A stretch of DNA of 64,000 nucleotides from a virus. This document shows positions 26,529-34,316 of this stretch, piece after piece. Location: IMG/VR virus record IMGVR_UViG_3300021373_002787, positions 1 through 64,000 of that record; one strand, 5' to 3'. The notes beneath the pieces are model-generated. The model saw only the letters and a program-made list of their open reading frames with translations. It was not told the origin of the DNA and ran no database searches. Within the stretch, counting starts at the first letter, position 1. Every line of letters starts with the position of its first letter. The position numbers were made by a program, and so were the translations under genes.

Positions 26529-27272
26529 TTAGGCAGTTTGGCAAGTAGATACGGTTAGAAGTGTTTCGCTATCTTTTGATGCGAATAGTACCTTTGAAGA
26601 AGAGATAAAAACATTTTGCTCTTCCTTATCAAGTAGATTCAAGTACTTCTTGTAAACCGTTACATCACCACTACCATTACTTTCTGGATTAATTACAACA
26701 TTAAAAGATTTACCTTTAACGTTTACTCCACTTCCATTTGCTTTGATTGCAAATGTTTCATCTTTATCAAGTGAGAAAAGATTCTTAACTTTGCTAATTG
26801 AATAAGTATCAAGTTCAAAGTTAAATTCGCTACCATCTTTAGAGAAGATTCCTTCAATTTGGTCTTGTGTAAGATCTTTGAATCCAAGAGAAGGCTCTGA
26901 ACATGCAAGAGTAATTTCAAGCTCGTCGTTATGTAGACGAAGTGTTGAAGCTACTAGATCTTCATCATTCTCGATAAATTCAATTTCACCTTTAATAGCA
27001 TCAGTATCAAAGTGCTTAATTGCATCAATAACTTTTGCGCCGTCAAAAAATGCAATCTTCATCTCTTTGTCAGTCTCTGGGGCCGCGTTTAACTTAAAGA
27101 TAGCATCAGTGTTAACAGCATGGTACTTAACGGCATCTCTCTGTGGGAGATAAACTGCCGATGTGATGCGATTCGGATCCATCTTCATGTAGATGAATGA
27201 ATCGATTAGCTTTACTCGATTGATAAAATCAGTCAAAGCATGTTGGTCAACTCGATCAATTACTAGTTTCAT
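26529..27272 (-). CDS. 45: Sliding clamp (gp45-like)
   Basis: Trimeric processivity ring for the polymerase and for late transcription. I chose the ATG at 27270-27272 (MKLVIDRVDQHALTDF); the upstream in-frame start adds 16 residues of leader-like sequence. The product is 247 residues (T4 gp45 has 228). The beta-rich two-domain pattern with an acidic, helix-poor composition, the segment MKIAFFDGAKVIDAIKHFD, and the end EQNVFISSSKVLFASKDSE fit the gp45/PCNA fold. It is directly coupled to the polymerase C-terminal gene. Confidence 0.8.
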   Translation of the reverse strand: MKLVIDRVDQHALTDFINRVKLIDSFIYMKMDPNRITSAVYLPQRDAVKYHAVNTDAIFKLNAAPETDKEMKIAFFDGAKVIDAIKHFDTDAIKGEIEFIENDEDLVASTLRLHNDELEITLACSEPSLGFKDLTQDQIEGIFSKDGSEFNFELDTYSISKVKNLFSLDKDETFAIKANGSGVNVKGKSFNVVINPESNGSGDVTVYKKYLNLLDKEEQNVFISSSKVLFASKDSETLLTVSTCQTA

Positions 27273-27332
27273 ATTTTTTATTTGTTTAAAGAATTTGATT
27301 ATTATATGAGGGCTAGCCAAACTGTTTCACAT

Positions 27333-27363
27333 AAAAAAGCCAGGGAATAGTGAATTCCCTGGC
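27333..27363 (-). terminator. Rho-independent terminator (left of pair)
   Basis: GCCAGGGAA pairs with TTCCCTGGC around a short loop and is followed by T6 on the minus strand. It ends the capsid-targeted gene at 27389 and is nearly the same sequence as the terminator at 27848-27879. Confidence 0.9.
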
Positions 27364-27388
27364 ACGCTCTTTAAAAAATAAAAATAAC

Positions 27389-27799
27389 TTATTTTATTGT
27401 TGAATAGGCTTCAAACCATTCAGGTGTTGAAATAATCTCGCTTATTACGCTTTTGTCATCGACATTGATTTGAATTAATCCACCTTGTTTTTGGATAGAT
27501 TTCCAAAACTTCTTTACAACTCCGATTTTTTTATATTGATTTTCATCAAATTCAAGAACTTCAATTCCAGTAATTTTTAAGACATCGGTCGGCCTAACAA
27601 AGGAATGCATTCCAGATCCAACTGCATTTGTTTTTTCATCTCGACCCATTATTGTTCTTGAGTGAATAACTCCAAAATAGTTTAGTCTTACAAGGTCTGC
27701 TGGTTGAAAGGTTTTAGCATTCTTATATTTGCTTACAAAATCTTCTACCGACATATTTGCCTCGTTTACAAACTGTTCGAATAATTTTACGTGTTTCAT
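27389..27799 (-). CDS. Capsid-targeted cargo protein inserted in the replication block
   Basis: A 136-residue protein that opens with MKHVKLFEQFVNE-A, the shared targeting peptide, with predicted cleavage after VNE13. The mature part begins NMSVEDFVSKYKNAKTF; two other cargo proteins have a related segment here (ITFQDLVNKYKDN at 34317 and MSLQDLVESDAED at 33944). The rest is a small beta-rich domain with no recognised family. It lies alone between the clamp gene and nrdA, bounded by near-identical terminators, with an AATATATAGA sequence 26 nt upstream. It looks like a late cassette dropped into an early region. Confidence 0.75.
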   Translation of the reverse strand: MKHVKLFEQFVNEANMSVEDFVSKYKNAKTFQPADLVRLNYFGVIHSRTIMGRDEKTNAVGSGMHSFVRPTDVLKITGIEVLEFDENQYKKIGVVKKFWKSIQKQGGLIQINVDDKSVISEIISTPEWFEAYSTIK

Positions 27800-27847
27800 G
27801 CTGTTACTTTTTATTTCTAACTTTATCTATATATTCTTAATCTAAAT

Positions 27848-27879
27848 AAAAAAGCCAGGAAGTAGCGAATCTTCCTGGC
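27848..27879 (-). terminator. Rho-independent terminator (right of pair)
   Basis: GCCAGGAAG pairs with CTTCCTGGC, followed by T6 on the minus strand. It ends the nrdB-nrdA transcript. A second small hairpin (CCGTGA / TCACGG, 27885-27900) lies just upstream of it. Confidence 0.9.
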
Positions 27880-27932
27880 AAAATCCGTGAACTTTCACGG
27901 TCCTAAGACGAGGTCTTCAAACCTCACCATCT

Positions 27933-29831
27933 TTATCCATCACATGATAAACAATCGGGATCCATTGCTCTTGTTGCAATATCTCCACGTAGAACGCTCT
28001 CCGTTCTCATGTAATAGAGTGTCTTAATACCTTGGTCATATGCTTCGAGATGAACTTGGTTAATAAACTTAGGTTCAGCCTCTTTTGGAAATGCCAAGTT
28101 TAATGATACTGATTGGTCAACATATTGTTGTCTAACTCCTGCCTGTCTCACCAATTCCATTTGATTGATTTCTTTAAATGTTCTAAAAACATCTTTCATT
28201 GGAATAAAGTTATCTTGATCTGCTGTTAGTTTTGATAACTCTTTTTTATGAATAGGTGTACCAAGACCGTTATTATCATTATATAATGTTCCGTGATGTA
28301 CAAAGTAATCATCCATCCAGGCAATTCCCTGAACGCTTCCTCCGTCCTCTAGTATCTTATTCCAAGTTGTTTTTGTATTCTTACCAATTGCCTCGAGTGC
28401 CGTTTCAAGTGTTGGGTTCTTGCGAATGAATGTTCCTTTTGCCGTTTGCTCAGTAAATACGTTTGCTGCCCATGGCTCTACTCCTGGAGAAACATTACCA
28501 CTCAACTTTGAATTAGAAACTGTTGGAGCAACTGCTCGTAAGTGAGTGTTGCGCATTCCAGTACCAACACACCATAGAGGTTCTCCGTACTCTTTTGCCA
28601 TATCACGACTTGCTTTCTCGCTTTCGGTCTTTAATTCACTAAAGATCTTACGGGTTTCAAATTGAGCTGATAAGCCTTCAAATGGAATGTTACGATCTTG
28701 TAGGTATGTGTGCCATCCTAGGACTCCAAGTCCTAATGCTCTTCCTTTTTCTGCTGAACGAATAGAGTTCTCAAACCCTCGCATGTATTTTGCCTTTTGA
28801 ATAAACTCTTCAAGAACTCCATCAAGGAACCAAGTTGCTGTGTAAATTAGATCAGTATCTTTCCACTCATCATATTTAGTCAAGTTGAGTGATGATAGAC
28901 AACATACAAAAGAATGGTTCTCGTCAGTATGGAGAGCAATTTCAGAACAGATGTTTGTCATAAATACTTTTAGACCATTATTCTTATATGCATCTGGGTT
29001 TGCATTATTTACATTACCCTTAAACATAATGTATGGTTCTCCAGTAGCTCTTCTTTTTCTAAGAAGAGCTGCCCATCTCTTGCGAGCCTCTTTGTCTCCC
29101 TCTTTGATTCTTTGCATAAACCCATCAGGAACAATAACACATTGATGAAGGTTAAGTGATTGTCTGTTTACGTCTCCTTTCGGTTCACGAATTTCTAACC
29201 ATTCCCAAAAGTCTTTGTGTTCAATATCAATATTTACCGATGCTGCTCCTCTACGAACTGAGCCCTGATTTGTCGCAAGAATCGTTGAATCATAAATCTT
29301 ACAAAACGGGACAACACCATCACTGGTACCGTTTCCTCTAATTGTGGCTCCGGCTGGTCTGATTTGGTTGATTCCAATACCAACTCCACCTCCATGTTTT
29401 GCCAACAACATCATCTCTAGATTTTTTGCACCGATATCATGAATTGAATCGGCGACATCAATTCCAAAACAAGAGATTGGCAACCCTCGCTCGGTTCCAG
29501 TATTTGATAAAACTGGAGAAGCAAGGTTTAACCATCCCTTCCAAATATAATCAAAGAATTTACTTGCCATTTCAGGTCTTTGAAGTCTTTTTGCGACTGT
29601 TGTCGCTACTCTCCAATAGGCATCTTTCGGGGTCTCACCTTCTAATAGGTAACCCTTACTTATGGTCTTAACATAAACTTCTGTATTTGCCCATGTTGGA
29701 AAATCAACTCCTAGCTCCCAATCAAGATGAGAACCCTGGTTTTTTTCTGATTGTTCTGAGAAACTGTTGCTAACTGCTTTTTTTTGTATTTCTTTTAATT
29801 CTTTTGAATATGCTTTATCTTGTCTTTGCAT
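27933..29831 (-). CDS. nrdA: Ribonucleotide reductase large subunit (class I, NrdA)
   Basis: Reduces ribonucleoside diphosphates to deoxy forms for phage DNA synthesis. The 632-residue protein shows the substrate-site Cys in LPISCFGID, the N-x-C-x-E active-site triad in TNICSEIAL, the second redox Cys in FVCCLSSLNL, the GGGVGIGI loop, and the thioredoxin/glutaredoxin-reactive pair at the C-terminus (DCLSCDG). E. coli NrdA has 761 residues. The shorter length fits loss of the N-terminal ATP-cone, so it may lack dATP feedback inhibition (inference). It follows the oxygenase gene by 17 nt. Confidence 0.95.
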   Translation of the reverse strand: MQRQDKAYSKELKEIQKKAVSNSFSEQSEKNQGSHLDWELGVDFPTWANTEVYVKTISKGYLLEGETPKDAYWRVATTVAKRLQRPEMASKFFDYIWKGWLNLASPVLSNTGTERGLPISCFGIDVADSIHDIGAKNLEMMLLAKHGGGVGIGINQIRPAGATIRGNGTSDGVVPFCKIYDSTILATNQGSVRRGAASVNIDIEHKDFWEWLEIREPKGDVNRQSLNLHQCVIVPDGFMQRIKEGDKEARKRWAALLRKRRATGEPYIMFKGNVNNANPDAYKNNGLKVFMTNICSEIALHTDENHSFVCCLSSLNLTKYDEWKDTDLIYTATWFLDGVLEEFIQKAKYMRGFENSIRSAEKGRALGLGVLGWHTYLQDRNIPFEGLSAQFETRKIFSELKTESEKASRDMAKEYGEPLWCVGTGMRNTHLRAVAPTVSNSKLSGNVSPGVEPWAANVFTEQTAKGTFIRKNPTLETALEAIGKNTKTTWNKILEDGGSVQGIAWMDDYFVHHGTLYNDNNGLGTPIHKKELSKLTADQDNFIPMKDVFRTFKEINQMELVRQAGVRQQYVDQSVSLNLAFPKEAEPKFINQVHLEAYDQGIKTLYYMRTESVLRGDIATRAMDPDCLSCDG

Positions 29832-29848
29832 TTTTAAACATTTTAATT

Positions 29849-30280
29849 TTATATAAACATCAAGAAGACTGTTCTCTTGCCTTCATGTGAAGTAACCATA
29901 TGCCATTCATCTGATGTATGCGCACATAGGTCGCCGATTGATCTTTCCTGCTTGACAACGTTGGTTTTTCCTTCATCATCAGCATAATATGTTTCTCCTC
30001 CTGTAAAAGATCCATTTAATAAGATAGAAACTCCTACCTGGCACCACAACATATGATTATTGTCACCAGTGTCTTTGTGCCATCCATGTCCTTGTGGCAT
30101 TGTTTCTATTCTCCAATAAGATTCGTCCTTAATTTCAAAGTTAAAATGTTCTCTTAACCTATCAATAACCTTACCGGCTATAGGATTCTGAACCTTATTA
30201 ATCTTATAGGAACCAGGTTTTGTCCCTAATAAGAGGGATATTTCATCCATTGTTAAAAAATCTTTCTCGAATATTCTCAT
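29849..30280 (-). CDS. 2-oxoglutarate/Fe(II)-dependent oxygenase
   Basis: A dioxygenase of the prolyl-4-hydroxylase-like group. I chose the ATG at 30278-30280 (MRIFEKDFLTMDEISLLL) because it sits 2 nt after the nrdB stop; the longer start overlaps nrdB. The metal site is visible as HKD in GHGWHKDTGD and a distal His in DEWHMVTSHEG, followed by the 2-oxoglutarate-binding Arg in KRTVFLMF. SILLNGSFTGGETYY is the usual core strand pair. The length of 143 is a minimal single domain. It is co-transcribed between nrdB and nrdA. The substrate is unknown; protein or nucleotide hydroxylation is possible. Confidence 0.85.
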   Translation of the reverse strand: MRIFEKDFLTMDEISLLLGTKPGSYKINKVQNPIAGKVIDRLREHFNFEIKDESYWRIETMPQGHGWHKDTGDNNHMLWCQVGVSILLNGSFTGGETYYADDEGKTNVVKQERSIGDLCAHTSDEWHMVTSHEGKRTVFLMFI

Positions 30281-30282
30281 TG

Positions 30283-31287
30283 TTAAAACAAATCGTCTTC
30301 GTCCCAATTTTCATCTTCTCCAGCCTTTGAGTAGTCAGTCGGCCTAATCGCAAAAAAGTCAGTGTGTGTTGTTCCTCCAGTCAAATGATAAAACCAATCT
30401 AATTCAGAGGCTTTTTCTTCATCAAACTCCATAAACGGCCCTTCAACATATCCAAGCTCCGCGATCTTTTCATTTGCCCTCTTTATGATAAAATGCTTTA
30501 GGTCATCTGCTTTAAGATTCTCTAGATCGCCCATTTCGAACATCTTTTCGATAAACTTGTGTTCCATTTCGACCATTAACTCAGCGGCTCTGATAACATC
30601 ATCTCGCACCTCATCTTTTAGTTCAGGGTATTCTTCACACATATGACGGAATAGTTGACATCCCATTCTGCTGTGTAATGATTCATCTCGAACTGACCAT
30701 TTCATTTGTTGACCAATACCTTTCAATAAGTTTCTCATTTGGAAAGAGTATAAAACAGCAAATGAACTGTAGAGAGAAACTCCCTCTGCAAATGCCGAAA
30801 AAATAGCAAGACTTCTTGCAACTTGTTTTCTGGCTTCTGAACTTTTTGCTAGGTCTTCGTGTGTCCAGTCTGCTTCAACTGATGTTAAGTGCTCGAATTT
30901 ATCGGCTGTAGCTGGCTCATGTAGAAATGCGGTGAAATCTTCAAGTCCCAGTGTTTCGTTTAAATATGAGTAAGCAGTAGCATGGATCGTTTCTTGTGAC
31001 CCGAACATCATTGCCATTTGTTTTATTTCATGTTTTGGAAACCAATTTGTAACCATTCCAGTCCAATAGTCTGAAACCGCACATTCTGTTTGTGCAAATC
31101 CTAAAAGAATGTTACCTACCAGATTTTTCTCATGTGGTTCCATTCTTTCATTCCAATCTTTTACATCTCCTTGCATAGAGATTTCTGTATGCAGCCAAAA
31201 TGCTTGTGCTTGTTTAAGCCAACCCTCCGTATAATAGATTGGATATTCAAATGGCTTAAATTCTATTCTTTCATGAAATAATGACAT
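30283..31287 (-). CDS. nrdB: Ribonucleotide reductase small subunit (class I, NrdB)
   Basis: Di-iron protein that makes the tyrosyl radical for NrdA. The 334-residue protein has metal ligands spaced as in the family: E in LLGFAQTECAV, E..H in GSQETIHATAYSYL, E in FAEGVSLYSSFAVLYS, and E..H in VRDESLHSRMGC. The end WDEDDLF is the tail by which R2 proteins bind R1. It starts the nrdB-oxygenase-nrdA operon and is preceded by a promoter-like element and a strong hairpin (31321-31375). Confidence 0.95.
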   Translation of the reverse strand: MSLFHERIEFKPFEYPIYYTEGWLKQAQAFWLHTEISMQGDVKDWNERMEPHEKNLVGNILLGFAQTECAVSDYWTGMVTNWFPKHEIKQMAMMFGSQETIHATAYSYLNETLGLEDFTAFLHEPATADKFEHLTSVEADWTHEDLAKSSEARKQVARSLAIFSAFAEGVSLYSSFAVLYSFQMRNLLKGIGQQMKWSVRDESLHSRMGCQLFRHMCEEYPELKDEVRDDVIRAAELMVEMEHKFIEKMFEMGDLENLKADDLKHFIIKRANEKIAELGYVEGPFMEFDEEKASELDWFYHLTGGTTHTDFFAIRPTDYSKAGEDENWDEDDLF

Positions 31288-31320
31288 AATATTCTTATAA
31301 TACCTTATTTTTTAGACTAC

Positions 31321-31350
31321 AAAGGGTCTAAATAGAGATTTAGACCCTTT
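31321..31350 (-). other. Perfect 12-bp hairpin in the nrdB leader
   Basis: AAAGGGTCTAAA pairs with TTTAGACCCTTT around a six-base loop (TAGAGA on the plus strand). It lies between the GATATATAAA element (31366-31375) and the nrdB ATG (31287). On the minus strand it is not followed by a T-run, so it is not a standard terminator for the upstream polymerase gene. It could be a leader control element or a weak or factor-dependent stop. Confidence 0.6.
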
Positions 31351-31365
31351 GGTTGTTGGTTGTTT

Positions 31366-31375
31366 TTTATATATC
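31366..31375 (-). promoter_or_regulatory. GATATATAAA promoter-like element upstream of nrdB
   Basis: An exact late-consensus match between the polymerase N-terminal gene and nrdB, but 78 nt from the ATG and with a strong hairpin between. Nucleotide metabolism genes are usually early, so late activity here would be unexpected. Confidence 0.4.
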
Positions 31376-31403
31376 AAACTCTCCAAAGGGATGATGCACT
31401 TTT

Positions 31404-32804
31404 CTACTTAAATTTTTTTTTAAGTTCATGTGCTTTTTCGTAGTATTCATATGAGGTCTTTTTATAGTCTTTACGTTGAGCATATAGATCACTCAGGATT
31501 CTTTTAAGAATTGAGTCCTCTTTTGAATAGACTACACCATTTTCACAGACAATTTCATCAGGATTCTTCCTACGTTCTTCGATTTGATCCTTTGGTATCA
31601 TATCGATATATGCATCAGGAGAAATGTTAAACTGTCTCATAACTGACGGATATAGGGATGCGAAGTCAAATGCACTTACTCCAGAATAATAACCGACGAT
31701 TGGTTGTTTTACAAATGCTCCAGCATATTTACCGTCCTTCTTGCCTTCTTCTCGATTGTAATCAACTCCAATCTTATGATTTGTTTCAGTAAGCTTTCTA
31801 GCCATTAGAGCCTCGGTAACTGCCACTGGAGAAGCTGCTTTGTAAAGTGGCATCTGTGTAATTGTTGCAAGAGTCAAGAGTACTTCCATTGACTTTAACT
31901 TTTGGTCAATGTAATATACGAGTATTGAATCGACAACATTATAATAAACATACTTTTGAAAGTCGTTTTCATAAAGGTCCTGTAGACCTCCAGTATATTT
32001 AATCTTTGCGACATCAAGTACTTGACCTGAAACAAAATCGAGTTTATTTGACTCTTTTACTTTTACACTTCGATCATACTTATCATAAAGTTGCATATAA
32101 TCGAGAATGCCCATATGGAGAGGACGACTATCATTATTATCAAGAGAACCGGTAACTGCAACATCCGTTAAGTCAATTTGAAGTCTCTTACAACGATTAA
32201 CAATATACTGCCAGTCATAATTGATAAAGTTCCAGCCTGTCATCATTGGAAACTTAGGAAGGAATTTATGTAAGAACGTATACAACATATTGTATTCGTC
32301 TTTAAACTTATAATAACTAAACTCCCAGTCCTGATCGTACTTTTTAAAGTGCTTAAGTGTATCGTCTTCGATCTTTTTAATTTGTTCAGCTGACAAATCT
32401 TCAAGACCCAGCACGATTGCCTTTCTCTCAGGTGTGATTATTGAGAATGTTAAGATTCTACTCTTAGCCTCTTCTGCTCTTGGAAAACCATCGAGGATTT
32501 CAGTTTCAATATCGACAAAGTATGTTCGTGGAATATTAAACTCAAATATTTCTTCGCGATCGCGTTCTGGTAGAGAATCCATAAAATAAACAAGCGAGAA
32601 CTTATTAAATGATCTCGCTCGCTGTCTTTTAATAGGTCTTCCGTCCCAATTTGTGAAACTTCCGTCTTTCCACTTATCTTTTTCTTCTGTAACTACCCAA
32701 TTCTCGAATTGACTGACTGGGTACCTCTTAAATGCTACTTTACCCTCTTTGTTATAATATGATACGATTACCTCTTGGTCTTTTTGTTCTATATCTAATA
32801 GCAT
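31404..32804 (-). CDS. 43: DNA polymerase, N-terminal half (gp43 part A: exonuclease and motif A)
   Basis: A 466-residue N-terminal portion of a family B polymerase. The 3'-5' exonuclease motifs are present: FVDIETE (Asp98, Glu100), GWNFINYDWQYIV (about 190-202) and YYNVVDS (about 287-293). Motif A, DFASLYPS, with the first catalytic Asp, is at about 380-387. The frame ends in a basic helix (YEKAHELKKKFK) before motif B, which lies in the gene at 25325-26527. The break falls in the fingers domain, so the two products must assemble to make an active enzyme. Nrd genes, a cargo gene and the clamp lie between them. Confidence 0.92.
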   Translation of the reverse strand: MLLDIEQKDQEVIVSYYNKEGKVAFKRYPVSQFENWVVTEEKDKWKDGSFTNWDGRPIKRQRARSFNKFSLVYFMDSLPERDREEIFEFNIPRTYFVDIETEILDGFPRAEEAKSRILTFSIITPERKAIVLGLEDLSAEQIKKIEDDTLKHFKKYDQDWEFSYYKFKDEYNMLYTFLHKFLPKFPMMTGWNFINYDWQYIVNRCKRLQIDLTDVAVTGSLDNNDSRPLHMGILDYMQLYDKYDRSVKVKESNKLDFVSGQVLDVAKIKYTGGLQDLYENDFQKYVYYNVVDSILVYYIDQKLKSMEVLLTLATITQMPLYKAASPVAVTEALMARKLTETNHKIGVDYNREEGKKDGKYAGAFVKQPIVGYYSGVSAFDFASLYPSVMRQFNISPDAYIDMIPKDQIEERRKNPDEIVCENGVVYSKEDSILKRILSDLYAQRKDYKKTSYEYYEKAHELKKKFK

Positions 32805-32827
32805 TCAACTTATATTTTAATTAGTGT

Positions 32828-33229
32828 TTATATACGAGAATCGTGAGATGTTTCCACCCGGCTACTTAAATATTTAGCAATAATATGGGCTGCTTTATAA
32901 TTTGTTGCAAGCGGTACATTATGAACATCACATAGCCGCATTAGCATTGAAATATCTACATCATGTGGGTGTTTGTCGAGTGGGTCTCTAAAAAAGATAA
33001 CTGCATCCATTTCTTTTCGGGCAACCATTGCTCCGATTTCTGCATCTCCTCCAAGAGGACCACTGTTGACGCGCTCTACCTTTTCCACTCCAGCGTGCAA
33101 GATGCTGGATCCTGTTGTTCCCGTTGCTACAAGTTCTACGTCTTCCCGGTTGAAAAAGTCTAGTCTCTTCATAACAAAGGCAACCATGTCGGCCTTTTTG
33201 CCATCGTGTGCTATTAGTGCTATTTTCAT
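32828..33229 (-). CDS. mgsA: Methylglyoxal synthase
   Basis: Converts dihydroxyacetone phosphate to methylglyoxal and phosphate, a bypass of lower glycolysis. The 133-residue protein matches bacterial MgsA (152 in E. coli) along its length: IALIAHDG (His8-Asp9), ATGTTGS, NSGPLGGDAEIG with the catalytic-base Asp62, VIFFRDPLDKHPHDVD with Asp82, His89 and Asp92, and PLATNYKAA. All residues known to bind phosphate or act in catalysis appear to be kept, so the enzyme is probably active. It overlaps the HAD gene by 4 nt (ATGA) and is followed after 23 nt by the polymerase N-terminal gene. Confidence 0.92.
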   Translation of the reverse strand: MKIALIAHDGKKADMVAFVMKRLDFFNREDVELVATGTTGSSILHAGVEKVERVNSGPLGGDAEIGAMVARKEMDAVIFFRDPLDKHPHDVDISMLMRLCDVHNVPLATNYKAAHIIAKYLSSRVETSHDSRI

Positions 33230-33831
33230 TTATTATCATTTAAAAATTTAAGTATTTTATCCTTTATGCCGGACTGCTTAATTCCTTCGTTAGATCTTGG
33301 AGTATGTACAAAATTGATTAAACCTGGCTTATTATCCGAGCCATCTTTTGCCGCAAACCTATCTCCTAAGAATTCAACTCCCATATCTAAATCATCAATT
33401 GCAACCCAGTCCGTAACCTCGTTGTTATCTAACCAGTGTTGAATTTCCATACTGCGCTCTAATTCAAGATCTGCCCTAGATCTCAACCTCGACCATTCAC
33501 TTGGAAATAAGTCTTTAAACATTCCAGTAGCGTCAATCGGTCTCTTTATAATACCCTGAGACTCGTAGTAATCTCCCAATTCTTCCAGGTTTGCATGAAA
33601 TCTCCAATCTGATGATACTACTATCTCCGCTCCTGTTTCTTCTAGGATTGAGTTAAGTAATTTGACTGCTTTCTTGTCAAAGTTATCGAAACGCACTTCA
33701 ACTGGCCCATTAGCACCAAAGCCTCTACGGGGGTTATCTTCGGTAAAGAATGCCCTCTGTTTTTTAAAGCGAGTGCCCCAGTTATTTGAGAGGCAGATTA
33801 CACCATCATTGTCCAAAAAGATTACCTTCAT
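33226..33831 (-). CDS. HAD-superfamily hydrolase
   Basis: A 201-residue phosphatase-like protein. The start chosen is ATG at 33829-33831 (MKVIFLDNDGVICLS), because motif I of HAD proteins lies at the N-terminus; a longer frame would translate the intergenic terminator. Motif I is FLDNDGV (nucleophile Asp), motif II VVSSDWRF, and a late acidic motif VAIDDLDMG. The SSDWR pattern and the WL-N...W-x-AIDD spacing fit the small HAD group that includes phage polynucleotide-5'-phosphatase-like proteins. The substrate is unknown. It is translationally coupled to mgsA, which could mean a linked metabolic function or shared early expression only. Confidence 0.8.
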   Translation of the reverse strand: MKVIFLDNDGVICLSNNWGTRFKKQRAFFTEDNPRRGFGANGPVEVRFDNFDKKAVKLLNSILEETGAEIVVSSDWRFHANLEELGDYYESQGIIKRPIDATGMFKDLFPSEWSRLRSRADLELERSMEIQHWLDNNEVTDWVAIDDLDMGVEFLGDRFAAKDGSDNKPGLINFVHTPRSNEGIKQSGIKDKILKFLNDNK

Positions 33832-33884
33832 ATCGTTTATATAGGCAGGTTTACACTTGTTTCCTATGCTAATATAAACAAAAA

Positions 33885-33907
33885 GCCTGACATAAAAAAT
33901 GTCAGGC
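33885..33907 (-). terminator. Rho-independent terminator
   Basis: GCCTGACA / TGTCAGGC stem with an A/T loop; on the minus strand it is followed by TTTTTG. It ends the cargo-gene transcript coming from the right, before the HAD-mgsA-polymerase group. A TATAAATA sequence (33934-33941), identical to the T4 late promoter core, lies just upstream, but its relevance is uncertain. Confidence 0.8.
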
Positions 33908-33943
33908 CAATTATTTTGCAAAAGTGAGTGTTTTATTTATATC

Positions 33944-34264
33944 TTAATAAAGATCATCAAGTAGTGTTTGTAGACGATACACTAACTCACCCCACATATC
34001 AGAACCTGTTGAGACAGGTTCTAACCCAAGTTTATCAAAGCGTTTTGTTTTAGGTTTATATTTTCTCTTAATATTTTTTAGAGATTGTTCTAAATCTTTT
34101 TTTGCATCTGTTACTAAAGATTCATATTCATCTACAAGGCTATTGTAATCATCAACCCATTTATTTATGTCTTCTGCATCACTTTCTACAAGATCTTGAA
34201 GCGACATGGCCTCATTAACGAAGTCATTGCTTAAAAAGCTCTCAAATGTTTTTAAATGTTTCAT
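33944..34264 (-). CDS. Capsid-targeted cargo protein
   Basis: A 106-residue helical protein. The N-terminus MKHLKTFESFLSNDFVNE-A is the targeting peptide with a five-residue insertion; predicted cleavage is after VNE18. The mature part starts MSLQDLVESDAED, related to the segments at 27389 and 34317, then continues as charged coiled coil (LEQSLKNIKRKYK). No enzyme motif is visible. It is the last gene of the cargo cluster, followed by a terminator at 33885. Confidence 0.75.
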   Translation of the reverse strand: MKHLKTFESFLSNDFVNEAMSLQDLVESDAEDINKWVDDYNSLVDEYESLVTDAKKDLEQSLKNIKRKYKPKTKRFDKLGLEPVSTGSDMWGELVYRLQTLLDDLY

Positions 34265-34316
34265 TTTTCTACGTTTTTTTTCAGTGCCGCTAGTTTAATA
34301 AAGTAAAGTGAGTATT

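Noticed and set aside
31287-31403. Homing endonuclease or intein as the cause of the split polymerase
   Set aside because: No LAGLIDADG, HNH or GIY-YIG motif was seen near either half, and neither half has splice-type ends.
33844-33921. Upstream 30-residue extension of the HAD protein
   Set aside because: It would translate the terminator hairpin and T-run; HAD motif I sits at the downstream Met as in the family.
33934-33941. TATAAATA, identical to the T4 late promoter core
   Set aside because: A terminator lies directly downstream, it is far from the next start and it stands alone, while the GATATATAAA type recurs with fixed spacing.
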